A program made the position numbers and the translations under genes. The notes under the pieces were generated by a model, which was given only the letters and a program-made list of their open reading frames with translations, did not search any database and was not told the origin of the DNA. Below, one piece after another: positions 55,591-64,000 of a stretch of 64,000 nt of DNA. Origin of the DNA: Xanthostigma xanthostigma (Eukaryota > Arthropoda > Insecta > Raphidioptera > Raphidiidae); contig OY754464.1 in the NCBI GenBank assembly GCA_963575645.1, forward strand, positions 71,088,948 through 71,152,947, read 5' to 3'. Positions within the stretch are counted from its first letter, which is position 1. The number at the start of each line of letters is the position of its first letter.

Positions 55591-57465
55591 TTAGTTAAAC
55601 GTTTTTAAATCACTAATATGCCATATTCCAATGCTTTTACCGTCCATTTTTGCTAGCTCATAAATTATTGGCGAAATTTTCCTCTTGATGGAAAACGGGC
55701 CCTCGTACCGGGGAGCTAATTTGGCGGCATATCCCTGCGTAGCATTGGATAGTGCGTATTTCTTTTTCAGAACTCGGTCTCCTATATTGTACTCATTTGT
55801 CCGGCGGCGCAAATTATATCGGACGGCGCTGTCTTGATGAGCCTTTTGCAAGCGATCTTTTACTTCAGTGAAAAGATGTATCAGTTCCGAGACGTGGTCG
55901 TTTGTTGTATCGGGAGCGACGTTTTGATATTCACTGGCGTGAATTTTTAGTTCGCGCCCATAATTCAGATAGGCAGGGGTGTAGTTGGTGACATCGCTTC
56001 GCGCAGTTCGCAACGCAAAGCCAAGCTCGGCTATGTTAGCGTCCCACTCGTTGTGTTTGTCGGTCACATATGCGCGTAGCATATTGTTTATAGTCAAGTT
56101 CGTGCGCTCGGTAGGATTCGCTTGCGAATGTCGACGGGCATTTAATAACGCCTTTACCCCAAATTTTGCTAATAATTCGCGTACATTTTTCCCGGTAAAT
56201 TCGGCTCCATTATCAGAGATTAGAAACTCGGGAACACCATATATCATAAAAACTGAGTCGTTCAAGTGTTGAGCGACTAATTTTGACGTGGCGGCCCGAA
56301 GCGGGAATAACAAGACAAATTTTGTATGCGTGTCCTGAACAACCAGTAGGTATCTACGACCCCTTTTCGATCGAGGAAAAGGGCCCATCAGGTCAGCACT
56401 GATCGTTCTCCAGGGCACATCTGCGGTCCGGTCTTGTCCCATTAATCCTTGGGGCGCTTTATTATCAGGTTTTGTTTGTTGACATACACTGCAGTCATGC
56501 ACGTATCGTGCTACGTCAACGATCATTTTCGGCCAATAATAACTTCGTTTTATTCGGTCGTATGTTTTGGCGACACCTAAGTGTCCGGCGGTCGGTTCAT
56601 CGTGAAACTGTTTGAGTATTTCGGGTCGTAATTTATTGGGCACCACTAATTTCCATTCATACGCAGGATTTGGAAAGTGGTGTCGGTCGGTGATTTTTTT
56701 ATAAATCTTGTTGTCGTGAATTTTCCATCGTGGATAATCATCAGGGTTGGCTTCAATATTTTCGGTCATTTTATTATACCAGCGGTCATGTAATTGTTCC
56801 GGAAAAGTGATAACATCAATCGGTACAGTATCGTTCAGAGGTTCACACAACGCAACATTTCTAGCGTTGTCTTTTCTTTTTCTGTACCTTTTGTTCCTCA
56901 ACTTTTCTTTGGGCGTGATGGTCGTTAAGGTCGTTACATGGTCAGTGTTCGGAGAAAATGTCCAAGTTCCTCTACTCATATCGGGCACTATCTGCATAGC
57001 GGTCCAAAAATCAATGCCGAGAATTAAATCTTGCGGTAATTCGGGCACTAATAGGACAGTAATACGGCGTGTTCGGTCAGATACGGTCATTAACACACTC
57101 ATTTCTTCTTCAACAGAGTACGTGGTTCCATCAGCGGTCTGAATTTTTTTGTTTACTGAAGGTCGAGGGCGGTATTCCCGTTCAGCGAGTAGCAATCTTC
57201 CTCTCGGTCCGGTCATCGTTCGGCTAGCTCCTGAATCTAATAATCCGGGTAACTCTCTTCCTCCAATGGTCACAAATAAATACGGTCGGGCATCTCCTGG
57301 CATTTTTGAAATCACGTTCTGTTCGGCGGTCGGTGCAGATTGTTTTAAGGTCGGTCTAGAGGAATTCAGGCGACGTTTACGACCTGTTAACGTGCCTGTC
57401 GGTCGTTTCCCTGTGTCTGTCGACAGCGAGGACAATTTGTCGTCGTAGTTCCGTTCATTCCACAC
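55591..57465 (-). CDS. protease-integrase polyprotein (pol without RT/RNase H)
   Basis: The open frame (624 codons from a GTG, probably entered by frameshift and not initiated there) has an aspartic protease with LLDSGAS at about 75-81 and LILGIDF at about 147-153. A basic linker (about 185-215) leads directly to integrase. The integrase has the HHCC zinc site H288, H295, C325, C328; catalytic D358, D418 and E453; and a C-terminal GPF module (YEGPF at about 587-591). Ty3/gypsy pol proteins normally carry about 550-600 residues of reverse transcriptase and RNase H between protease and integrase; nothing of these is present here, yet the frame is uninterrupted. It lies in the -1 frame relative to gag, overlapping its last 79 bases. 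Confidence 0.92.
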   Translation of the reverse strand: MWNERNYDDKLSSLSTDTGKRPTGTLTGRKRRLNSSRPTLKQSAPTAEQNVISKMPGDARPYLFVTIGGRELPGLLDSGASRTMTGPRGRLLLAEREYRPRPSVNKKIQTADGTTYSVEEEMSVLMTVSDRTRRITVLLVPELPQDLILGIDFWTAMQIVPDMSRGTWTFSPNTDHVTTLTTITPKEKLRNKRYRKRKDNARNVALCEPLNDTVPIDVITFPEQLHDRWYNKMTENIEANPDDYPRWKIHDNKIYKKITDRHHFPNPAYEWKLVVPNKLRPEILKQFHDEPTAGHLGVAKTYDRIKRSYYWPKMIVDVARYVHDCSVCQQTKPDNKAPQGLMGQDRTADVPWRTISADLMGPFPRSKRGRRYLLVVQDTHTKFVLLFPLRAATSKLVAQHLNDSVFMIYGVPEFLISDNGAEFTGKNVRELLAKFGVKALLNARRHSQANPTERTNLTINNMLRAYVTDKHNEWDANIAELGFALRTARSDVTNYTPAYLNYGRELKIHASEYQNVAPDTTNDHVSELIHLFTEVKDRLQKAHQDSAVRYNLRRRTNEYNIGDRVLKKKYALSNATQGYAAKLAPRYEGPFSIKRKISPIIYELAKMDGKSIGIWHISDLKTFN

Positions 57466-58373
57466 GTATTGCAGAATTGGTGATTCGGCGGGTTAGGGCA
57501 GTTTCTGTATGCATGTCCTTGTTTGCGACAGTTCCAACACTTGTAGCGGAATGCCGGTTTATTGTTCGCAGTGTTTACTTCATAAACAGGACTAGTTCGT
57601 GACTTTTGGATCACCCGTATATTATCATTTTGTGTTCCGGTCATGTTGGATACTTGTGATAAATCGGGCTCCAACAGTTGGTTCGGGGGGCACGATTGAC
57701 GGCGTGCTCTCAGTCGTCCTCGTTCAAGTCGAGAAACTAAGTTTTCAAGTTCGTCAATGGTTCGGGGTTCGTTCAAGCTTATTTGTTCCTGATAATCGGG
57801 GAGACAATTAAGTTCAATTGTCTGCATTTGTTCACTATATGCAGGCGGACGCTCCATACGTTTGTACAGACTAAACATTTTTGCGACATAAACAGAAAAT
57901 GGTTCAGTAGGTCCCTGTTTTCGTTTATTAATTTCTATTTTTAATAAATGGTCATAGTCTGGATCTCTAAAAGATTTGCGTAACGTTTGCACTAGCTCAT
58001 CCCATGTACGTAATTTATCTCGAGCATAGCGGTAGACTTGTAAGGCTGAGCCTCCAAACAGTCCGGAAGCTGAGTGCAACAAGTCGGTTGTTGTTATACT
58101 GTTGTCACGGCGTCGGTCTTCTACATCCTCCAAAAACGTTTCTAAACTATTTCGATCGTCCCCGGTAAACTTTATTCCCCATTTGTACACAGGAATAGCT
58201 TTATAGGAACGGACAGCGGGCGTTAGGTCTAAGTTCAATGCACGCAAGCGTGCTGAAAAATCATTAGGTCGGTCAGCAATGTCAATATTTTGTTCAACAT
58301 TTGGGTCGGGTCGGATTGGCTCAGGCGGTGTTGACGTTGCCTGTGTGAATTCATCAATCTGCTCTTCTTCCAT
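57387..58373 (-). CDS. Gag polyprotein
   Basis: 328 residues from ATG (58371-58373), 87 bases inside the 5-prime LTR border. A central capsid-like region of the retrotransposon-gag type (about 65-215) contains WGIKFTGDDRNSLETFLEDV and WDELVQTLRKSFRDPDYDHL, as in Ty3/gypsy Gag. The nucleocapsid end has a CCHC knuckle at C279, C282, H287, C292. A second knuckle-like unit at C301, C304, C314 has Thr309 where His is expected. The frame stops at 57387-57389 after a slippery GGGAAAC. It should form the particle that packages element RNA in the cytoplasm. Confidence 0.92.
   Translation of the reverse strand: MEEEQIDEFTQATSTPPEPIRPDPNVEQNIDIADRPNDFSARLRALNLDLTPAVRSYKAIPVYKWGIKFTGDDRNSLETFLEDVEDRRRDNSITTTDLLHSASGLFGGSALQVYRYARDKLRTWDELVQTLRKSFRDPDYDHLLKIEINKRKQGPTEPFSVYVAKMFSLYKRMERPPAYSEQMQTIELNCLPDYQEQISLNEPRTIDELENLVSRLERGRLRARRQSCPPNQLLEPDLSQVSNMTGTQNDNIRVIQKSRTSPVYEVNTANNKPAFRYKCWNCRKQGHAYRNCPNPPNHQFCNTCGMNGTTTTNCPRCRQTQGNDRQAR
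57405..57411 (-). promoter_or_regulatory. -1 frameshift slippery heptamer GGGAAAC
   Basis: In gag frame the bases read G-GGA-AAC, the canonical X-XXY-YYZ layout, seven sense codons before... the gag stop (18 bases upstream of it), inside the gag/pol overlap. A shift of -1 here enters the pol frame. A short acgacc/ggtcgt stem overlaps the 3-prime edge, but no convincing pseudoknot at 5-8 nt spacing was identified. Confidence 0.7.
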
Positions 58374-58440
58374 TTTGAACCCGTGTACGGTCGGTATTGT
58401 TACAACAATAGGTCAATCGGATCTTTGTTTTATAAGAATC

Positions 58441-58458
58441 CTGGTCACTACGGCACCA
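58441..58458 (-). promoter_or_regulatory. candidate primer binding site
   Basis: On the minus strand, two bases after the LTR end (CGTAACA-AC), the sequence tggtgccgtagtgaccag begins with the TGG complementary to a tRNA CCA end. I could not identify the matching tRNA. Confidence 0.6.
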
Positions 58459-58460
58459 GT

Positions 58461-59523
58461 TGTTACGTTATTATTTTTCTTGTGGGGGTTGGTTGGGTTT
58501 TTAAATAAACAGGTTCGAGCGTTAAAGTTTTAACACGTATAATTTAATATATAAAACTCAAATGACAAATTATAACAATACACAAAATATATAATGGAAA
58601 TAAACAATAGGTTCAAATGGCTAATTTACTTTCATCGGTCAACAGAGTACTTTTAATTAAATACTCCCATCAGTGCAAATAACGATATTATTTGTACGGT
58701 CACATTCAATTTCACATAATAATAAAGTTAATGAGTCTAGCGGTCTGAAGGATCCTAAACTCGGGCGGGACTCTAATTATATTTAACTCGAATCTCTAGG
58801 TCATTCCTACGTTGTGTTTTTTTATTAGGTCATTATTTATATCCTCGGCACGGTCATTGAATTTAATACGGTCGTTGCGGTCGTGGGTCGATTTACGCTA
58901 AGGTCTGGAACAGACGAAATCCCGATCATGATCCAGAACCCTCGCGATGGTCAAGCAGTGTGCTATTAGAAGACACCGGGAAACTTATCGGAGCAGACGA
59001 CAACACGATCGTACTTCAATAGTTTCCAGATCTTCGGCAAGCGAGCTGAGAATGAATCCACAAAATGCTGGAATAGACGGAACACGATCGTAAACCAGCA
59101 CTTAAAGGGCTATTCAAAGCTTTCCCCGTTAGACTAGATAGGCCATACTAGAATAGACGGAACACGATCGTAAACTAGCAAGCCACTGAGCCAACAGGGT
59201 GGTCACTGAAAGACAAATTTTTATGCGCACTGTTGCTTGACACCAATAAATGTCGAACCGCAGTAGGTACGACCGCTAATCATTTTTAATAAAAATATTA
59301 ATTAAAAAGGAAATTAATGAGTAGCCATCTATTGGCGGACAGCATAATATTAATTACAAAAATATAAGTTCGATTAGACGCGGCGCTAATACGTACTCAA
59401 TACCGGTCTCTGCTTAATCATAAACGCGTCTGAACACAATTTCGTGTACCTATTACTGTACACGAATATAAAGCAAACTAGATTTTACCGTGATATTAAT
59501 ATTATTAAATTAATATCGTTACA
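58461..59523 (-). repeat. 5-prime LTR (1063 bp)
   Basis: Same length and ends as the 3-prime LTR and almost identical in sequence. A candidate TATA box (minus strand ggatataaata, 58834-58844) and a nearby aataaa (58821-58826, minus) are present in both LTRs. Confidence 0.95.
58834..58844 (-). promoter_or_regulatory. candidate LTR TATA box
   Basis: ggatataaata on the minus strand, about 680 bp into the LTR. Downstream of the four 80-bp repeat units, which would make those part of U3. Confidence 0.45.
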
Positions 59524-59781
59524 CCGCTCCGAGTGGCAGTTTCAGGGGGCGCCAAAATCATAATATAATATGATTGAAAATCACACCCAATCTGTTCTTT
59601 TTCCGATTTTCTCAAACTGCTTGTTTTCTGACGGTTTCCCGTTCACGAAAAATGCCAATCATTATATATTTGTGAGTTTTTTTTTTTAGTAATTTATCTA
59701 AAACGATGGAGAGAGGGGGCGCCATTATCAAGTTTCTGCCCCGGTTCGAAAAAATCGTAGACCCGGGACTGGAAATAAATA

Positions 59782-59987
59782 ATAATAATATTTAAATCTT
59801 TCATTAACGTCTGATTAGAACTTTTCGATAAATAAAATAATCGACTAATTTTTCAGACAAATATATTAACAAAAAATATATAAAAATACATTAACGTTAA
59901 TGTATTGAATTTATATATTTTTTGTTGAAATTTATTTGTCTGAAAAATTGGTCGATATTTTTATTTAGGTATTGCATAATAATATTT
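59782..59987. mobile_element. Penelope-like palindrome, reverse orientation, 12-bp TSD
   Basis: ATAATAATATTT at 59782-59793 and 59976-59987 flanks a copy that starts aaatctttcattaacgtctg and ends ggtcgatatttttattta. The target is low-complexity, so the duplication is less decisive than in the other copies. The hairpin core is lost. Confidence 0.65.
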
Positions 59988-60000
59988 TTTTGTCATTAAA

Positions 60001-60080
60001 TGTTTAAATTTTACTTATGAACTATATTATCTAGTATCACTGATACTAGATAAAATAGTTCATAAGTAAAATTTAAACAC
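60001..60080. repeat. near-perfect hairpin
   Basis: tgtttaaattttacttatga ... tctagtatca is mirrored by tgatactaga ... tcataagtaaaatttaaaca. Confidence 0.75.
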
Positions 60081-60199
60081 CAATAATATTAAATGTATAA
60101 ATAGTCTAGTTCACATGTACCTTTTTAATGAATTCCAGTCCTCCTTCACTGAAAATTATGTTCATGGTGTCATTCGATTCGGAATGACATCTAGAAACT

Positions 60200-60712
60200 T
60201 TTTGAAAAAATTGAATTGGGGGACGAAAAAATTGCAAAAGTTTTAAATATTTTAGTAAAAGAAAAAAGAGGCGTTTGATTTTTTACGAATATCCCAAAAA
60301 CTATTGCAAATATCTGAAATCACAAAAATGATTCTGGAAGAGCCGGTAATTTCCTACAAAAAAATCTTCCGGAAAATCTACGACCTATATTTCTAATTTT
60401 AATTTAGAGGTGAAAACAGGGCTTATTTTTTTTTCTTTTTTATACGACAAGTTAAAAGACACGAAAATGTTGAATATTATATAAAAAATAGAAAAAAAAT
60501 GTTTAGCCCTATTTTCAGATCTAAATTAAAATTAGAAATATTGGCGGTAGAGTTCCGGGAGATGGACTTTTTGGTAGGAAATTTCCTGCTGTTTCAGAAT
60601 ATTTTTTGTGGTTTCAGATGTTTTTGGAGATAACCAAAACCTCTTTTTTCTTTTACTAAAATGTTTATAACTTTTGCAATTTTTTCGTCCCCCACTTCCA
60701 TGTCAAGAAAAC
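60200..60712. mobile_element. 500-bp foldback element
   Basis: Left gggggacgaaaaaattgcaa and right ttgcaattttttcgtccccc are inverted. The arms continue through aaagaaaaaagaggcgttt / aacctcttttttctttt and taattttaatttagag / tctaaattaaaattag. Centre near 60460. Non-coding. Confidence 0.75.
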
Positions 60713-60753
60713 TAATGTACAGTACATATATATTGGAATGAGTGTATAACATG

Positions 60754-61610
60754 GTTTAACACAGGAGTGTCAGACTCATTTTTCCAAAGGGCCATTTATA
60801 AGATTTAGGGTGACTCCAAATTAAAAACTAAAACATATACTATATTAAAATCCTTATTTATTTATTGAAGGAGATTTATTTGGTTGAGGAAGAATTGAAA
60901 AATAAGCTTTGCCAAAGAGTATCGCTTGTGGCCAACATTTTGAAAAATATATTTTCATCATCAGGACCTCAATGCATGTTGAGATGGTAAATTGTGCAAA
61001 TTATTGTATTATACATAATCATTTATTATGAATTTCAACAGTTTTTAAATTTAAAAATATCATAAATAAAACTGTTCTGTCCAATATGAAAATAAATATT
61101 GTACTTACAAGCGATACTCCTTAACCAAATAAGACTCCTTCGATACATATTTTTGGAACAAAACTTCTACTAACTTATTTATATAGTTTAAATCAATTTT
61201 TATATAAAGGTAATAAAAAGGGTAAATTATCTTGAGCTTGAGGATCCACACACCTGAGGTCTCTAATGTTTTTGAGAAATTACTAATAAATAAAGCGCGC
61301 GAAATTTTAAAAATACCTAGTGACATCGAATGCCCTCTAAAATCCTCACTGGACAGATTAAGTTCGTTTCAAACAGCCGCGAACGGTAATAAAACCGTAC
61401 ACAGTCTTGTTACTGCGCAAGACTGTCTTGCGCAGTATCGACTTTTGAGCTAGTGCGCAAATTAGTCTTGCGCAGTGACAAGACTGTGTATGGTTCTATT
61501 ACCGTTCGCAGCTGTTTGGAACGAACCTATTATAGTCGCGGGCCGTACTGAGATGGTTTGAGGGTCAGTTGCGGCCCGCAGCCCGCATCTTTGACATCAC
61601 TGGTTTAATA
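60754..61610. mobile_element. hAT element with 8-bp TSD and nested inserts
   Basis: GTTTAACA (60754-60761) and GTTTAATA (61603-61610) flank ends CAGGAGTGTCAGACTCA and, inverted, CAGTGATGTCAAAGATGC. Inside lie a Penelope-like segment (60860-61150: tcgcttgtggccaac ... tacaagcgatactcc, with a degenerate ctgatga box at 60936-60963 minus) and a foldback (61360-61527: cgaacggtaataaaaccgta mirrored by attaccgttcgcagctg). No transposase frame was seen. Confidence 0.7.
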
Positions 61611-62360
61611 GAGAAGGACGTGAAGAATTAGCCACAATTTCGTATCTCAAACGCTTCTAGCCTGTTGTGCAATAAATTGTCTTATGTTAATGGTTCAATA
61701 CGACGTCATGTGATACCTATCTGAATCCTATCACCATGTTAATGTTCATCTGATTGTAAGCAGTTCTCTCTGTCTGTCTGCATACTTTCTCTTTGTTTTA
61801 TTCTTTTCCCTTTGTCTATATAATATGTATTTGACTATTATGTGGGTATACGGTATACTATACTTATTCTTGTATACATATCAAAGAGAAGAAGCCAAAA
61901 TCACGAAAATTTCTCAGTATATCTAATTATAATCAGACTGTTACCATCAAAAATGAAATATATTCTTCAAAAATGATCATCGACTAACAGTAACCTGATT
62001 TATTGTATGCTGGAAGTATATTTCAAGAGAGAAGACTCATGAGTAAAGTCTTACATAGTATATCGAGAAAGTCTCGTGATTGTGCAAAAATAGATTTTGA
62101 GATTTTTGGTGAATATGCACGTTTCTAAGTCCCTTGAAGCGGCAAATGTGGTTTTGGAAAATGTCTTTTGTGTATTTGTGTGCTACAGTCGCACGAGCCC
62201 AAACCACTGCATCGATTTTACCCAATCTTTTAATACGTGTTCAGAACGGTTAATAAAAAAAGTTAACGATTTGGAAATAGTTAGTTTATATATCTAGAGC
62301 GTGAATACCAATTATTATGTAATAGCTGCGACATTATATTATTATACAAGACTCATGCCC
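61611..62360. other. no recognised feature
   Basis: Nothing supported; short frames only. Confidence 0.5.
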
Positions 62361-62940
62361 ATATTCACCGAACACTATTAAAGAGAAAAGTTACTAATCT
62401 TGGAACAAATTTATTCGTTAGAATAAAATTTACTTTCAATTCACCAAGCAAATTATCAGGTAGAAAAATTAATTAAAGAACAGATATACACTGTACTATA
62501 CTCCTTGCTCTTTTTGTTGTATATTTTGACGTTCACCAAAAATACGACTGATGGCGTTAGTGTAAACGTTAAAAAAAGTTTCATTAAAATAATAATGTTT
62601 TATCCTTACCTAATTGCACACCAAACTTCCACTTGCTTTAATGTTTTACAACCATACACTTTACAAAAGTTTAATAAACAACACATATATAAATTCACAA
62701 GAGCAAACTGCAGAGATAATACTCCACATTTATAGGTTAGGTATTATGATCTATGTGGCGGCCATTATTATTTTATCAGGCGAATAAATATTTTATACCC
62801 TCGAAGTAAGACAGAATGGACTTATACCTGCAGTAAACATAATTATGTTTGGTGAATTGATTTATCGCTATTTATTCGGAGGAATAGCTATCTGTAGAAC
62901 AAATGAACCAAATAAATAACTAGTTACGTTCGGTGAATAT
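62361..62940. mobile_element. 580-bp MITE, copy 2 (inverted relative to 38654-39223)
   Basis: Starts atattcaccgaacactatta and ends cggtgaatat. Shared blocks with copy 1 include atctatgtggcggccattat and tgcagtaaacataa. Non-coding. Confidence 0.75.
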
Positions 62941-64000
62941 GATAATCAGCGAGCTATAATAGTCACACGAGTCACACTATCGTTCCGTTCGTGATATATA
63001 GGTACTAAATGTCGTGCACGTACCTCCTCTAAAATAGTTGATTTTTTCGTCATAATACGTATATTTAAATATTTTTGACAGTTATAATATGTGTGACTAT
63101 TTGCATTCTACTTAGATTCTTTAAGAAAACTGATCCTACTTTGTTGTCTCTGTTCCTCATACAGTTTTAAATGGTAACTGACAAGTTGCCTTTGGAAATT
63201 ACTGTTGGCACATTAATAAATACAGACTCGCATAAATTAACACGAACAATTTTGTTCAAACTTTTAAAAAGATAGTAATAAATTAGTAAAATTAAAAGTC
63301 GAATGAGAGAAACAAAAAGTTATTACGGAAAGTTGATTGACTTTTATCTCATTTTTTCTCGTAGAGATTTATGTAACTAGAGAACGCTAGTAAATGAAAG
63401 TGTCTTCAGTTAAGAGAGAGAACGTTTTAGAAAACCAGAAATTTGTATATACTCAAATCAGCATTGTTCTACTCTATTCACTATTGTAATATTTTTACGG
63501 GTTTAGTATCTATACAAGATTAAATTCAATTTATTGAATAAAGCATTTTTCAACCATCGCCGTCTCAGAAATGTTTCGGCTTTCTGACAGCCCTAGTCAT
63601 AAGTGACCTCTCTCGTAAAACACTAGACACGCGCTTTTTGTTATACTTGATGCGGAAAACTACTATGCTTCAACTCTCAAAGTTCACATCGCTAGATGTG
63701 TGGCGAGGCGCCTCTTCATTTTAGAATTTTAAATTAAGGCGCGTTACCTGTTTTCTGTGCCTTTTGTCACATGCTTTGTATCGCATTCAATTAAGCTTAC
63801 AACATTCTGTGCTTGTTTTCTAAATTGCGTCGCATAAAATGATATTTTCAAACTTGCCACTAAAATATTACGTCGAGTTTTTATGATCTCTGTGTCGTTT
63901 ATTATAAAATATTCATCAAAGTACGTTTCATTCCAAAATGTGGTTGAAAGTTTCTTTTTTTTTTGTTGACGAAAATTATATATTGTAACAAAACTGTTCT
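62941..64000. other. AT-rich, no recognised feature
   Basis: Nothing supported on either strand. Confidence 0.5.

Larger units (their letters stand above)
53054..59523 (-). mobile_element. Ty3/gypsy-type LTR retrotransposon lacking reverse transcriptase
   Basis: A 6470-bp element in minus orientation: 5-prime LTR 58461-59523, PBS, gag 57387-58373, protease-integrase 55591-57465, third ORF 54939-55478, a non-coding AT-rich tail with tandem repeats, polypurine stretch, 3-prime LTR 53054-54116, and CCGC duplication. By eye I found one mismatch between the two 1063-bp LTRs (53802 G versus 59209 A), so it inserted recently. All three frames are open. The internal region (4.3 kb) is shorter than in autonomous relatives because reverse transcriptase and RNase H are absent. 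Confidence 0.93.
53010..59779. mobile_element. hAT MITE split by the LTR retrotransposon
   Basis: GAAATAAT (53010-53017) and GAAATAAA (59772-59779) flank sequence whose ends catccctggatttagg and, inverted, cagtcccgggtctacg are related. Without the LTR element (53054-59523 and one CCGC) the remaining MITE is about 280 bp, containing ggggcacccgctccgagtgg across the insertion point. Confidence 0.65.

Noticed and set aside
55985-57811. Several plus-strand frames (95-131 codons) across gag and pol
   Set aside because: Shadows of the minus-strand Gag and protease-integrase frames, which have clear domains.
58441-58458. Assignment of the primer binding site to a particular tRNA
   Set aside because: The complement does not fit a tRNA 3-prime end with correct T-arm and acceptor spacing that I can recognise.

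Overview
The window looks like insect (at least arthropod) nuclear DNA. It is very AT-rich, has no compact gene order, and is packed with transposable-element debris typical of insect genomes: hAT, piggyBac-type, pogo/Tigger, THAP/P-type and Tc1/mariner (IS630)-type remnants, tRNA-derived SINEs, a non-LTR retrotransposon tail, Penelope-like terminal palindromes, many foldback elements and one young Ty3/gypsy-type LTR retrotransposon. I could not fix the species. Several dispersed motifs (a cgcatttataatattagtat tail, an accgacttcaacaaaaagga unit, tttcacccgggtg repeats) resemble repeats I associate with Lepidoptera and other insects, but that is recognition from memory, not proof. No complete host gene is visible.

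Layout. 1-12 kb: a hAT element with an 8-bp target duplication and a readable transposase C-terminus (978-1562), two tRNA-like sequences (2397, 7300), foldback repeats, a mariner-type MITE (9500-10272), a Tigger helix-turn-helix remnant (10390-10542) and a piggyBac-type MITE (11745-12350). 13-25 kb: foldbacks, including a near-perfect 1.2-kb palindrome (16540-17750) and a 2.2-kb one (20140-22316), one short GC-richer patch that may be a host exon (19890-20036), and a TTAA-flanked MITE. 26-38 kb: the C-terminus of a LINE, several tandem arrays, Penelope-like pieces, a SINE, a second copy of the 770-bp MITE, and a tRNA-Lys SINE nested in another repeat. 38-52 kb: nested elements, namely Penelope-like palindromes with 12-14-bp target duplications, two internally deleted IS630-type transposons, a THAP remnant, a possible solo LTR, a hAT MITE and a full SINE with a 14-bp duplication.

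53-60 kb holds the most complete unit: a 6.47-kb LTR retrotransposon on the minus strand (53054-59523), inserted into a hAT MITE with a CCGC duplication. Its two 1063-bp LTRs differ at one position that I could find. It encodes Gag, a protease-integrase polyprotein reached by a probable -1 frameshift at GGGAAAC, and a proline-rich third ORF. It has no reverse transcriptase or RNase H, although the protease and integrase are joined in one open frame. If mobile, it must borrow reverse transcriptase from a relative. This is the strongest finding.

60-64 kb: a Penelope-like palindrome, foldbacks, a second hAT element with nested inserts, and an inverted partner of the 38.6-kb MITE. The genes that can be recognised serve transposition; everything else is non-coding repeat or featureless AT-rich sequence.
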